Origin: Phytopythium helicoides
Taxonomy: Eukaryota; Oomycota; Peronosporomycetes; Pythiales; Pythiaceae
Assembly: GCA_024867545.1 (NCBI GenBank)
Contig: JANFNE010000005.1
Coordinates: forward strand, 1,178,001 to 1,242,000
Direction of reading: 5' to 3'
DNA: 64,000 bases
Part shown: positions 33,357-44,489 of the stretch, one piece after another
Layout: every line of letters starts with the position of its first letter
How positions within the stretch are numbered: the stretch's first letter is position 1
Position numbers and translations under genes: made by a program
The notes under the pieces: generated by a model
What the model was told of the DNA's origin: nothing
What the model saw: the letters and a program-made list of their open reading frames with translations, nothing else
Database searches by the model: none

Positions 33357-36300
33357 CTAATACTGCTGCTGCAGCTCGCGCAGTGCGTCGAGACTCTTCT
33401 CGGTCGCGTGCAACTCCGTCTGTAGCTGCAAAAGACGCTGCGAGTCCTGCGCGCGCACAGCTTCGGGAACTCTAATTGTGTACTGGGCATCGCCTTGGCG
33501 CTGCAGCAGCGCGTCCGCCGCCTTTTGGCTCTTGGTGAGCCGCTTCTCGAGTCGAGCAATTTCCAGCTCAACACGGTGCGTTGTCTCTGCGTCCTCGGGG
33601 ACTGCCAGCATCACTTTCCGTCACAAAGAGCAGAAAAGTTAGAACCCCGCAACAAAGTGATCTGCTGGCACTCGTATCCTCCTCACCTTTGCAAGCATCG
33701 GAGACAGAATGGGTGAGAGCGTGCGCCCCCGCGGGCGTTTGGAACCCGGCAGCGTTCACAACGTCAATACCGATTCTGCACTGGGTCTCAACATCGTAGG
33801 TTGCGCTAAGCAGCTCGGAGAGAACCTGCTCGTCGGAGCACAACACCTGCACACGTGGAGGTTCTCTAAAGAGAGCTTGATAAGAGGAGATTACTATGCA
33901 AAGTAGGAAATCGAGGTTTTACGCACCCATCCGTAGAAGCGGTCGGAGCTAGGGTCTTGACAGTGTGCCGCAAGGAACGAATGCCATGGATCACATCCAA
34001 GACAAGCTGCAAGATACTTCCCCATTAGGAACAACTCTAGAGAATCCTGAAGTAGGGAAGTAGGTGGATCGTACCGCCATCCGCCGCTCGGCATCTGCGT
34101 CCACCCACGTCTTCATCTCCTCCTCTTCTGGATAAGAAGCGCACAAAATCGAAGTCTCGGAGACATCGCACTCCGTCAGCGGATCCGCTGTACGAATACG
34201 TTGCCTGCGTGTAATGCAGTGGCGCGTGAAGTCAGCCTGTTATTCCATGTCTGTATGTCAGGACCAATCGTACCACAGCTCCTCTGTCACAAAGGGCGTA
34301 AATGGGTGCAGCAAACGCATCGAGTAGTCCAAGCAGCGATGAAGCGTTGCCTGAGCACTCCGCTTGTGCAATTCACGGGCTTCTTCAGACTCAGCGAGCG
34401 TTGAGTGGTTGTCGAGACGATTGCCATACAACACAGGCTTGCTGAACTCGATGTAGACGTCACACAGCTCTTGGATGAAGAAGCGCTGGAAAGACGCTAC
34501 ACTTGACGCCAGGTGATTCGTTTCGATGCCCTTGTTAACTTCCGCTACGACATTTGCCTGCAATTGCATTCAGCAACGCTGTAAGTTTTGGTTGCATGTG
34601 AAATGAGCATTCATGGGGGGTGACGCACAAGCCGGCTTAGAATCCAGCGATCGGCGAGACTCATGTCGTTTCGAAGCTTGATCAGGCCAATCTCAGCACC
34701 CAGACTTTGCATCGAAGCCTGCTGCTCTTTGCCGACAGACTCAAGCAGAGGCAGAGCGTAGCGGACAGCGTTCCAGATCTTATTGCAAAAGTGCCGGTAG
34801 GAAATCACACGCTGAACGTCCATGTTGATTTGGCGGCCTGAAACGCAGTTGGGCAAAACAATAAAAATGCGCAACCATTAGAAACCGCGATTGAAAGGGA
34901 AATAATTCGACGGATGAGTACCTTGCTGAAGATATGAGGCCAAGGTAAATCGAAGAGCATCCGTGCCACACGTCGGGATCCCCTTCGGGAACTCCTTCTT
35001 CAGCTCCTTCTCGGCCTTCTTGAGCTCGCGCGGGCCGACATTGCCACTCTACCATGGATGATTTTAGCTCATTTTCACGCTCAACGTAAACCAACACGAA
35101 AGTGGGCTGACCGCACCATAAGATCGGAAAGCAGTTTCTCGAGCGTGATACCATGAATGACGTGCAGCGGGTCGATCACATTCCCGAGGCTCTTTGACAT
35201 CTTTCGACCAGCCTTGTCGCGCACCATCGGATGCAGGAGTACCTTTTCGAACGGCACGCGACCCGAGAACTGTGAAGAAATGCAAAGTTAGAAACACGAT
35301 ATGAAATCAAATGCGCTGTGACCATACCTCCTCACAAAGCATTGCCATGCGCGCAACCCAGAAAAACAGAATGTCAGACCCAGTTTCCATGAGGTTCAAT
35401 GGGTAGGAGGCATCAAACACTTCTGGATCAGCATTTTCGTTTGGCCACCCCTGAGCAATCCAAAATCAATTATTCGGCATCCACATCAAAGAAAAGAGGC
35501 CGTCCAATATCTTACCAGAGCCGATAATGGGAGGAGCCCCGAGCTGAACCAGGTGTCGAGCACATCGACATCTTGCTCCATATCTTCGTCCGAAAGCGTA
35601 ATACCAAGCTCCGATTCAGCCTTCTCTCGAGCCTCCGTGACAGAGCGACCAACAAACCACTGGTCGTTGTCGATTGTCTTCTGAGTTGCCACCAAACGAT
35701 CTCTGTTCACGCGATAGGCAGGGATACGGTGTCCCCACCAAAGCTGGCGACTGACACACCAGTCTTGGATATTCTCCAAAAAGTAAAACCACGTATGCGC
35801 ATGGGACTTGGGCTCAATTGTCATCACGCCATTCCGAACATTGTCAACCGCTCGCTTGGCCATAGAGCTGCAATCCACAAACCACTGTGGCATCAGTAGC
35901 GGCTCGATGACATTCCCAGAGCGCGAACAGATTGATAGAGTAGTCGAGTGGTCAAGCTGTGGGGTTTCAACATTCAAAGCGTCAACATCAGAAAGCACGA
36001 CCCCATCAAGCTCCCTCTCAGTCCTACCTTGGCAACATACAAGCCCTTTGCTTGAAGCTCCTCCACAACTCGCTCACGGGCGTGGAAGCGGTCGAGCTGA
36101 AGAAATTGCTCGTCAACTGTCACCACACATTTTTCCGTACTTGTCGATGACTTCCTTCTCGGGAAGGTTGTGCCGTCGTCCGCACTCAAAGTCTTTCGGG
36201 TCGTGAGCCTGGTGTAACCTTAACAACACCTGCAAATCCATGGGTGATTAGTACACAAAAAGGTTCTCAACAGAATAACAGCAACATATTATCTTCTCAC

Positions 36301-37595
36301 CTGTACCAAGCTCCATATTGACAAGGATGGGATCCGTGACAATAGGAATACGCTCTCCTGAAAACGGGTGAATCACCTCCCCGCCGTGGAAACGTGTGTA
36401 CCGCTCATCGTCAGGGTGCACCGCAACGGCAACGTCTCCAAAAATGGTCTCAGGACGAGTGGTATCAACTTCTAGGTACTCGTCCGAGTCCGCAATCTAG
36501 AGCAAGCAGCTGATGAGTTCACCGTTCATCCCGCAGCTAGCAGAGAAGAAGACAACAACAATACCTTGTACAGAATACGGTGCATGACGCCAAACTCGAC
36601 TGGCTTATCGTAACCGGGAAGCAATTTCATTGTCGATCCTTCGAGCTGCTCTGCATCCACCTCGATGTCTGAGATGGCAGTCTGTAGCGTGGGACACCTG
36701 TTGTAGGGAGTCTACGATTAAAAAAAAGGCAGCTCCGATGATTAGCATATCGACAGCAGCTATGACTTACCAGTTCACCATGCGGCGGCGCCGATAGATG
36801 AGACCTCGCTCGTGGAGCTTGACAAATGCATCGATTACTGCTCTTGATCTGTATCATCGATCCGATTGAAACGGAGTAGCAGCGTGAGCAAGTCGCTGAA
36901 CACTCAAGTCGGAGCAACACTGGACCTACCGCGCATCGTCGAGCGTGAAGTAGGACTGGTCCTTCTTCACGATGGCGCCGAGGTGGTCGATCTGCTCCAT
37001 GATGCGGCCTCCATACTGCTCGTTCCACTTCCATACCTGGTCCACGAACGCCTCGCGGCCGAGGTCGTGGCGCGTGAGGCCCTGCTCCTTGTGCAGCTTG
37101 CGCTCCACCACGCTCTGCGCGCGACCATCTCCATCAGCGGCGTGGTCAGCCCCTGAATTTGCTAGTGCAGCGCACCTGCGTGGCGATGCCTGCGTGGTCG
37201 AGCCCGGGCAGCCAGCGCACGTCGAAGCCGCGCATGCGGTGCCAGCGCGCGATGGCGTCCTGGATGGTGATGGTGAGCGCGTGGCCGATGTGCAGCGCGC
37301 CCGTGACGTTGGGCGGCGGCAGGATCATGCTGAAGGTCTTTTCCCTGCGCTGGTGCGCGCTCTCGAACGCGGGAGCGTGGCACGTCACCACCTGCTGCCA
37401 GTACTCCTGCCAGCCGCGCTCCACCCGCTCCGGGTCGTACGTCGCGGCCAGCGGCGCGCCCCGCACGCGCTCGCGCACGCGCTGCGGCAGCGCCACATGC
37501 GGCGCGCTCACCGCCGACCGCAGCCGTGAGCCGGGCGCCAAGCGCGTCCAGGCCCGCGGCCGGCGCCTCGCGAGCAGCGCGCTCGCCATGGCCAT
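33357..37595 (-). CDS. VARS: Valyl-tRNA synthetase, with two frameshifts in exon 6
   Basis: Sixteen exons join in phase, from 37176-37595 (exon 1) to 33357-33613 (exon 16), for about 1062 residues once exon 6 is corrected. The N-terminus is Arg/Ala-rich and basic like a mitochondrial presequence. Class Ia signatures are [16 protein letters not shown] (HIGH), the editing-domain segment [63 protein letters not shown] and [12 protein letters not shown], with a C-terminal coiled coil. Exon 6 (36028-36229) is 202 nt where phase needs 200; extra bases are inferred near 36210 (G in CCTGG) and in the T5 run 36130-36134. With a single copy visible and a presequence, dual cytosolic/mitochondrial use is possible. 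Confidence 0.93.
36130..36212 (-). other. Two apparent +1 frameshifts in ValRS exon 6
   Basis: VTP reads on into a stop unless one G is removed near 36210, giving [19 protein letters not shown] second extra base in the five-T run at 36130-36134 is needed to join DKYGK to [14 protein letters not shown]. Removing two bases exactly satisfies the exon phase. Confidence 0.75.
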
Positions 37596-37655
37596 CACTC
37601 GGGCGCTCGGTGGCCGCACAAACGGAAAGTGCACCCTGGAGTGGACCACAGCGCC

Positions 37656-38165
37656 ATGCGGCCGTGGTGGATGCGGCGGCTGAGCTCGCGCGCCGCGGCG
37701 GACGAGGTGGCGCGCTCGTACCGCGACGTGGCGCGCGGCGGGGCGCGCGTGCGCGAGTTGCTGCTGGCGCGCTCGCCCGACTTGGCGTGTAGGAACCTCA
37801 TGTGCGAGCACGTGGGCGAGGCGTGCGCCTGCCGCCTGGCGCTCGTGCTCGAGCGCGTGCCGGCGCTGCGCCGCCTCGACCTCTCGCGCAACGAGCTGCG
37901 CGCGCTGCCCGACGCTGCGTTCGCGCTCGCACACGTCACGCACCTGGACGCGTCGCACAACCGCCTGCGGGAGATCCCGCCGCTCGTCGAGGGGCTGCGC
38001 GCGCTGCAGGTGCTGGACCTCACGGACAATCAGCTGGCCGCGCTGCCGGAAACCGCGCTCGAGGCGCTGCCAGACCTGAGAGAAGTGCGCGTCGCGAACA
38101 ATCCAGCGCTGGACGTCCACGCCATCCGCTCGGAAGCGCTCCGCGCCAAGCTCGTGCTCAGCTGA
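37656..38165 (+). CDS. Small leucine-rich-repeat protein
   Basis: The frame opens at 37629; the ATG at 37656 (MRPWWMRRLSS) gives 169 residues. After an Arg/Ala-rich helix, typical LRR units are seen: LRRLDLSRNELRALPDAAF, VTHLDASHNRLREIPPL, LQVLDLTDNQLAALPETAL and LREVRVANNPAL. These give four to five repeats of about 23 residues. There is no signal peptide or membrane helix. Its start lies 60 bp from the start of the divergent ValRS gene. Function is unknown; LRRs mediate protein binding. Confidence 0.85.
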   Translation: MRPWWMRRLSSRAAADEVARSYRDVARGGARVRELLLARSPDLACRNLMCEHVGEACACRLALVLERVPALRRLDLSRNELRALPDAAFALAHVTHLDASHNRLREIPPLVEGLRALQVLDLTDNQLAALPETALEALPDLREVRVANNPALDVHAIRSEALRAKLVLS

Positions 38166-38249
38166 CAAGACACTTCTCAATGCAAACCCACCGACTCTCC
38201 TACGACTCGCCAACATGTGCATTCGTGCTGCTGACGCAGCCTACTTCCT

Positions 38250-41200
38250 CTACAGTTTCGGCAGGATGACGCGGTCGCTGTCTCCTCCACCGAGCACGAG
38301 ACCCGTGTACTTGCGCTGCGACGGATCCTTCTTGACCACCGCGCCACTGCTCGGCATGTTCCGCAGCTCGTGGTGCCCGCCAATGTTTTGCCGCGTGCTC
38401 TTGTGAGGCGAAGTCGTCTTGGACGACCTCCGAATCCCAAGGTCAGTCGCAGAGCTTCCGGAACCGCTGCCTCTGTTGCTCCCCGCGCGGTGGAGCCGCA
38501 TGCCGCTCCGCTTCTTTGTGGGGGACGCCGTTCGTATCTCGTCCGCCTCAGACCCGTCATCCATTCCTCCTGCCGACCAGTCTGCAGCTCCTTCACTTCC
38601 GGTTTGAGACGCAGCTGAGCTGTTGGGCATGTCTAGCTCATCTGCCATGGCGAGAGAGATCGCGTCCACCAGCGAGCTCGTGCTGCCGTCTAATGTCCCG
38701 TCAGTCAGCGCTGCTACTTGCTGAAGCCGTGCATCCATAATCTTGACGCGAACCTTCTCCTCGCGCACCTTCATGACCCGAAAGCTGCCGTAGAGCTTGT
38801 CCTGCACCGAAACTCCACTTGGAGGAACGACGGGCGACAGAGTCGACAGGAAGGACCGTGGCTCCGCTGGAACAAAGCGCGTATCGTCAATGGACGAGCT
38901 GTGGAACACCCAGGACACGGGTAGCTGCGAGCCGGTTCGAAGCGATGTGCTTCCGGGGATGAAGACCCAGTCAGCTGGACGCAGAGGGGGCAAGTTGGCA
39001 GGCACTGTGACTGCCATTCGATCGACACGCTGGATACTGATGTGATCTAGCTCAATCATCGCTAACAGCGTCGCCACCACACCATCCTCCATCTCACCCG
39101 GGCCTGAATCGGCTCCAGTGGTGTCATCTCCCTCGCCGAGAACGGCGACTTCTCTGTGCTTTCGGCTGTGCTTGATGTGCGCCAGGGCCACAGCACATGC
39201 TGGTGCCATTTCCGTCCCGCCGACATTCGCCAGGTGAATTAGCAGCTTCACGACACCACCAGCGATTAGCTTATCGAGAGCTGCTAGCTTGCAGCCCGTG
39301 ATGTTGTACAGCGCGAGGATGAGATTCTTAAATAGTTCCTTGCTCCCGCCATTGGTAACGGAGTGGATGAGAGGAATGAGTCGGTCGTCTTGAGTCAGTG
39401 CCGGAACGCAGTCACTTGCCGTGGATAGCGTACGAAGAATGATGGAGCAGCGCTCGCCGAGGTGAGCTTTGGGTAGAGTAAGCTTGGCACCTTGTGGATC
39501 ACTAGCGATCATAGGTACAGCAGCCGCCAACACATCGATCGCGCCGTCAGCCAAGACTTGCACGCTTGCTCTCTCGCATCGAACAAGCTGGCTAAGGGAA
39601 TACACGCACGATAGCACAGAAGTGGGGGAGCACTGCTGTGATACAGCCTTGAGAACCTTGACTGCACCTTTGGCAATCAGCTCGCCCCACTCTTGTGGAT
39701 CCTCCGTCAAAACAGCAATGATGTCAACACACACATCGACAACTTCCGGTGAAAGCGTAGTGGTGGAGCTGCGGTTCACGAATACCGACTCAAAGACCTG
39801 GACCAGGTTCTTTTCCAACATAATCTTGCGGTGTTTTGGGTGGAAGGTCAAGTTCGCCAGAGTTTGGGCACACGCGAGCAGCACCTCGTGGTGCTCTGTC
39901 ATTCCTAGTAGCCGCACAATTTGAGCAATAGTGCCGGCTTCTTCTAGACGATCGTGCAGGGCTGGTGCTGTAGAGATATTGCACAATGCGTTGAGCCCAA
40001 ATATGTTCTGCTGGGCGTCATCGGACGAGATAATTTTGACTATCGTCTCTATGAGATTGTTGGCCGCCATGGCCTCACAATTCGACCTCTGTGAAGAAAG
40101 GTAACAGAGCACAGATGCACAGTAGCGCATCGTCGGAGGGTCGTTGTGCTCGGCCAGCACGAGCATGGCGACAAGGGCGCCCCCTTCTACCAGCTTCAGC
40201 TCGGTTCCAGGCTTCATTGCGATGTTGGTAAGGCACGCAGCTAATCGTCGGTGGATATCTTGGTTACTAAATTCAATCTCGCAAAGCTTCGTGATTACCT
40301 GTGCAACGTTGATTTCCATTAACACATCAATCATTACCGGGTCGCAGGACAAGTTATACAGTGCTGTAACGCATAGTGATCGAATTTCGACGCTCTCGAG
40401 TCGGGCAAGCTTTACGAGTGCATACAGGACGCCCTCTTTGATGTGCGCCATTCGGTATTCGTCGTGTGTCAGCAAGTTGTAGAGTGCTCGAGCACAGATT
40501 TCTTTTGTTGAATCGCTGTTGATTCGTAGCAGCGAATTGACGATAAAGTCAGGAACAGTTCCTTCCTTCCAAATATGCCGCGAGCGAGAGCGCTCAATTG
40601 CAAGATTGCACAGTGTCACAGCTGAGTAAATCTGAATGTCTTCGATTCCGCAGCGCATCATCAACGTCAGCGCAGGGTACAGCTCGGCGCATTTCGTGAG
40701 TGTAGGGCGAAAGGTGGAGTTCGACGCAAGCTTTGAAAACGCGATCGCACAAGTTAAGGTAATGTTGGCGTGCGGTGAACTGGATAAGTCAATGAGCATC
40801 GAGAGTACAGGTGTTTTCTCGAGTCCCTCAGCAGCGAGGTTGCAGCACGCCGTTGAGCAACATAAGAGCGTATCTTTGTTACTTGAGCTCATGAGTTTGC
40901 GGATGAGGCGAATGCCATTGTCTTCGACCATCCGCGCTCGAGATTCAACATCGAAAGACAGGTTGGCAATCACACCTGCACAGAGCTTTAGAACTTCTTC
41001 ATTCTTGACCGGACGCTGAAAAATGGTAAAAAGTGTCTTGACAACGTCCACGCGAATCAAAATTTTGCGCGACTCATCCACGAATGATAAGTTGAAAAGA
41101 CAGCTGAGTGCACACTCTTGACTACGCTGGAGAATTATCGGTGTCTTGTCGGCTGGATTCACAGCCGCTTCATCCTCAACTTCAAGACCGTCTTTAGTTA

Positions 41201-43240
41201 TCATTCGCTTGCACAAACGGACGATTGCCTTGATATTCTCGTCCTTCAGTAGAAATCCATGAAGACTTCGCTCGCACGAGATGTTAAAAAGAGCATTCGC
41301 ACACAGCTCCTTAATCTTCTCATGGGTAGAGCTCGACAGCCGTGCTAGCACCGACGGGATGTTGCTTTGCAGCAACTCGGTGCAGGTTGATGGGTTTGCC
41401 AACAAACTGCAGAGTGTAATGATGGCATACTGTTTTGTTTGCACACTTGCCTCTTGCTCCAGGAAGTACAAAAGGAGTGACACAACGCCAAATCTTGCAA
41501 GTAGCGGGCGGCTGTCTGGTGTGGCCGACATATTTGACAAGCTCAACGCTGTGTTTTCTTGTACCACTTGGTTTGCACGCTGCCCAAGATCAATTAGTTG
41601 CACGACAGCTTCACTGAGCACTAGGTTCTTTAGTGACGGGGCAAACGACGATATGTTGGCTATGGTGACTGCACACCGTTCGCGGACGGAGTCGCTGTCG
41701 TATTTGAGAAGATCTTCAAGGCATTCGAGTACACGCACTTGGCTCAGCATCTCGAGGTTAGACTGGAGCCCCGAGAAGTTGCATAGAGCTGTTGCCACGT
41801 TCAGTTTTACGTCACTGTCATTGACGCTTTGACACAGCTCGCAAATGTTGTCAAGAATACCATCTTCAACTACTTTGGCGCGTGGGCCGCTGAGAATAGA
41901 CAAATTGCAAATGGCTTCGGCCGAGAAGCTCACGCTAGTGGGCTCTTTCTTTGATGAAATCTTGAGAATTGTTTGCACAACGCTTTCTGCGACGGTAGCA
42001 CCCGAGGCTGACGCGATGTTGATGAGTGCTTTTATGCACGCCTCCTTGGTATCATGATCAGGCGAGTTCAGCATAGAGATAATAGCAGAGACACATCCTT
42101 CCTGTACAAGTCGCAGCTGCCCTGCTCGCTCATACGATATACGACAGAGAGCCATGGATGTGTTGCGGCGTATTTCCTCGTGTTGGGCCTTGGCAAGCTC
42201 GAGAAGAGCAAGTAAAGCACCCTCGTCTAGCATCCGCACGCACAATGAAGATTCACAGGTCAAATTGAGAATCGCGGCCGCGCAGAACTTCTTGACGTCC
42301 AAATCATCGAACGTCGATAGCCGGCTAATGGCAAGCATACCACCCTCAGAAACCATTCGTCGCTCGTTACCAGTGACTGTTGTGAACTGCATTCATCACC
42401 ATCAACGAAAAGTGAGGTCAATGTAACAGTCCTCGATATAAGTCGCCAACGTACATAGTAAATACTGAATGCGCACTCTTGCTTCAAGTGGATCTCGCGC
42501 GTCAGTCCATCTGGTAGTGTGAGGTGCTCCTGACTTTTTACACTCTCATCGTCATCATCAAGCTCTGACTTGCTCTCCTGGTTGTTGCTATCCGTCGGTA
42601 CGTCAAACGGATTGGTCATGTCGATACTTCCAGGCTTCCGAAAACGCGAGAGATAAATCATGCCGTCTTCATAGTCTCCGCGCTGGCTGAATAGGTCTCC
42701 GCTATACCCCGACAAGACATTTTCTCGTCTTGGCCCTCTCATAATACCCGCTGGTGATCTTGAAGTCACCAAGATGGACTTTGAGCGAGGAGATTCATTC
42801 ATGATCGATCCGATGGATAGCTTGCGAGCTGGAGCAACAGGGGCCATCGGTCCGCCAGGATTTCCTGGAGGAGGACTCGGCTGCATGACTCCGCTCGTGC
42901 TGCCGTTGGTATTACCGCCATTTGCCCCGCTGCCACCGCCACTCTCCTCCCGGGTTTCCTGCGGGATGATTTTGGTGTTAATATGTCGGTAAAGCGTTCG
43001 CACAAGGTCTTCCTTGGTTGTGTGATTCTTCCAAAAGTTTCTTTGTCGGTGCAATTTCCAGTGTTTGACAAGCTCCTTGAGTTCCTCAAAGCGGATAGGT
43101 GCGGATGCCGGATCTCGCTTCCGAGGGAATAAATCGAAGCGCGTCAAGTATTCGCGCAGCACCTCGAGCTCCTTGTCGCGCTCCAGCTCTTGCAGCAGTT
43201 CATTTGTGTTGCGAGCATTCTGCGACAGTCGGTGGCTCAT
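38250..43240 (-). CDS. Large armadillo-repeat protein
   Basis: Two exons (42455-43240 and 38250-42386) encode about 1640 residues. The first 260 residues hold a helical region (VLREYLTRFDLFPRK, then FEELKELVKHWKLHRQRNFW) of possible SAP-like type and a Pro/Gly/Ser-rich linker. From about residue 260 to 1350 there are many tandem armadillo repeats with the recurring pattern ALCNLS/ALYNLS (for example AAAILNLTCES, ALCNFSGLQSN, ALFNISCERS, ALYNLLTHDEY, ALCNISTAPAL). A Ser-rich, probably disordered tail follows. The exon of over 4 kb is unusual among the intron-rich neighbours. ARM proteins are scaffolds; no closer family could be named, though such long ARM proteins are common in oomycetes and ciliated protists. 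Confidence 0.9.
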
Positions 43241-43504
43241 GACGCACTACGAGACTCACTGACCCATGCGGGTTTCTAGCTTCCCGGGAATTGGTCGAGA
43301 CGAATAAAGCAGCTCACAAGAGCCGTCAAGCAAGCTCGATATATGTGTCCGTTTCAGCACCGAAGCAAGAACAAGGAGACTACCTATAATTAGGCAACAC
43401 TAAATGCAATCAGCGTAAAGCTCATAAATCCAGTCATACACCTCAACGCGATTGCTGCTGCTCTCAACTTCGAATCAGCTTCATCACGACGACACGGGGT
43501 TCTG
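43241..43504. other. Intergenic gap
   Basis: A short divergent gap between the armadillo gene and the next plus-strand gene; nothing recognisable is seen. Confidence 0.4.
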
Positions 43505-44374
43505 ATGGCACTCAAGAGCTACCACAAAGAGACCCTCAATGGTTATAAGCAGGCTATTCGGAAACCATGGGAGTCCAAGTGAAGTCAATTACTAAACATT
43601 GAAGTGCATCAGACAACTGGTATGAAGAGCGTGCAGCACCGCTCAATGGCGTTCTCCCTCGGGACGGAATGGAATGTAACGCAATGCGGACTTCATCACG
43701 TTGTTACAAGTTTGACGGCTTACTGTCTGCGTTCAATTTGCACAGAAAGAGTACGCAACTACCACGGGGGCCGACTTTGCTGGCGCGAGCTCTCTTATCC
43801 CGGTACGCAGCCCGCCATTCAAGATGTAATATTTCCCAAAACTATCTAATACGGTGGTGATATGCGCTAACAGCGCCAGCGTCCACGAATGATCAACGAA
43901 GGCAACGTTGACCTGGCCCTCCGGCAAACTCTCTGCCCGGAATCCGACGGATTTCGCTCGGTTCTCCCACGTGTAGACCTGGAGCAAGAACGCAGGTACC
44001 TGGACTCGACCCATCGAACCTCGTTCATCAACCACTTCCCATCCTCAGCCTACGCTGTCAATGCTGGAGCAAATATCGCGGCTGGGGGCCCAGGAGGGAA
44101 AATCGTTGAGCGTGGAAAGGCAGCATCAGGTGCAATGGGGGAGCTCTTCCGCGTCAACGCGGATCCGCAGCGTGATACGCACGCTCAGCGATCGTGGCTG
44201 TACTCGGTGGACCCCATGATTCGAGTCATGCAAGAGCGAGCAATGCAGACTCCCTCAGACGATAAAGGGAAACACACGTCGGAAAGTCAATCTGCTCCTG
44301 CTGACCACCGGCGAAAGAGCACGTCAATTACCGGAGTGGGATTCCATCACAAGGGCGTGTTTGTTGACGATTAG
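43505..44374 (+). CDS. Unrecognised small protein, partly resolved exons
   Basis: The last exon (from about 43881 to 44374) is the secure part: MINEGNVDLALRQTL, LEQERRYLDSTHRTSF, a Gly/Ala-rich middle and ITGVGFHHKGVFVDD at the end. Upstream, MALKSYHKETLNGYKQAIRK from the ATG at 43505 and a second piece after the acceptor near 43638 (QWRSPSGRNGM) look like genuine coding and splice in phase. The join to the last exon was not resolved. I do not recognise a domain. The Tyr/Thr/Arg-rich short motifs recall ciliary microtubule-associated small proteins, but that is speculation. Confidence 0.5.
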
Positions 44375-44489
44375 ATAGACCACTTCCCGATGCACATATC
44401 ACAACACTAAACAAAATGCACAATACCGTTGTGATGCAATTTTTTTTCTTTCTTTATGAGCGAGTATTTCTCGAATGTATTGTCTGTTG

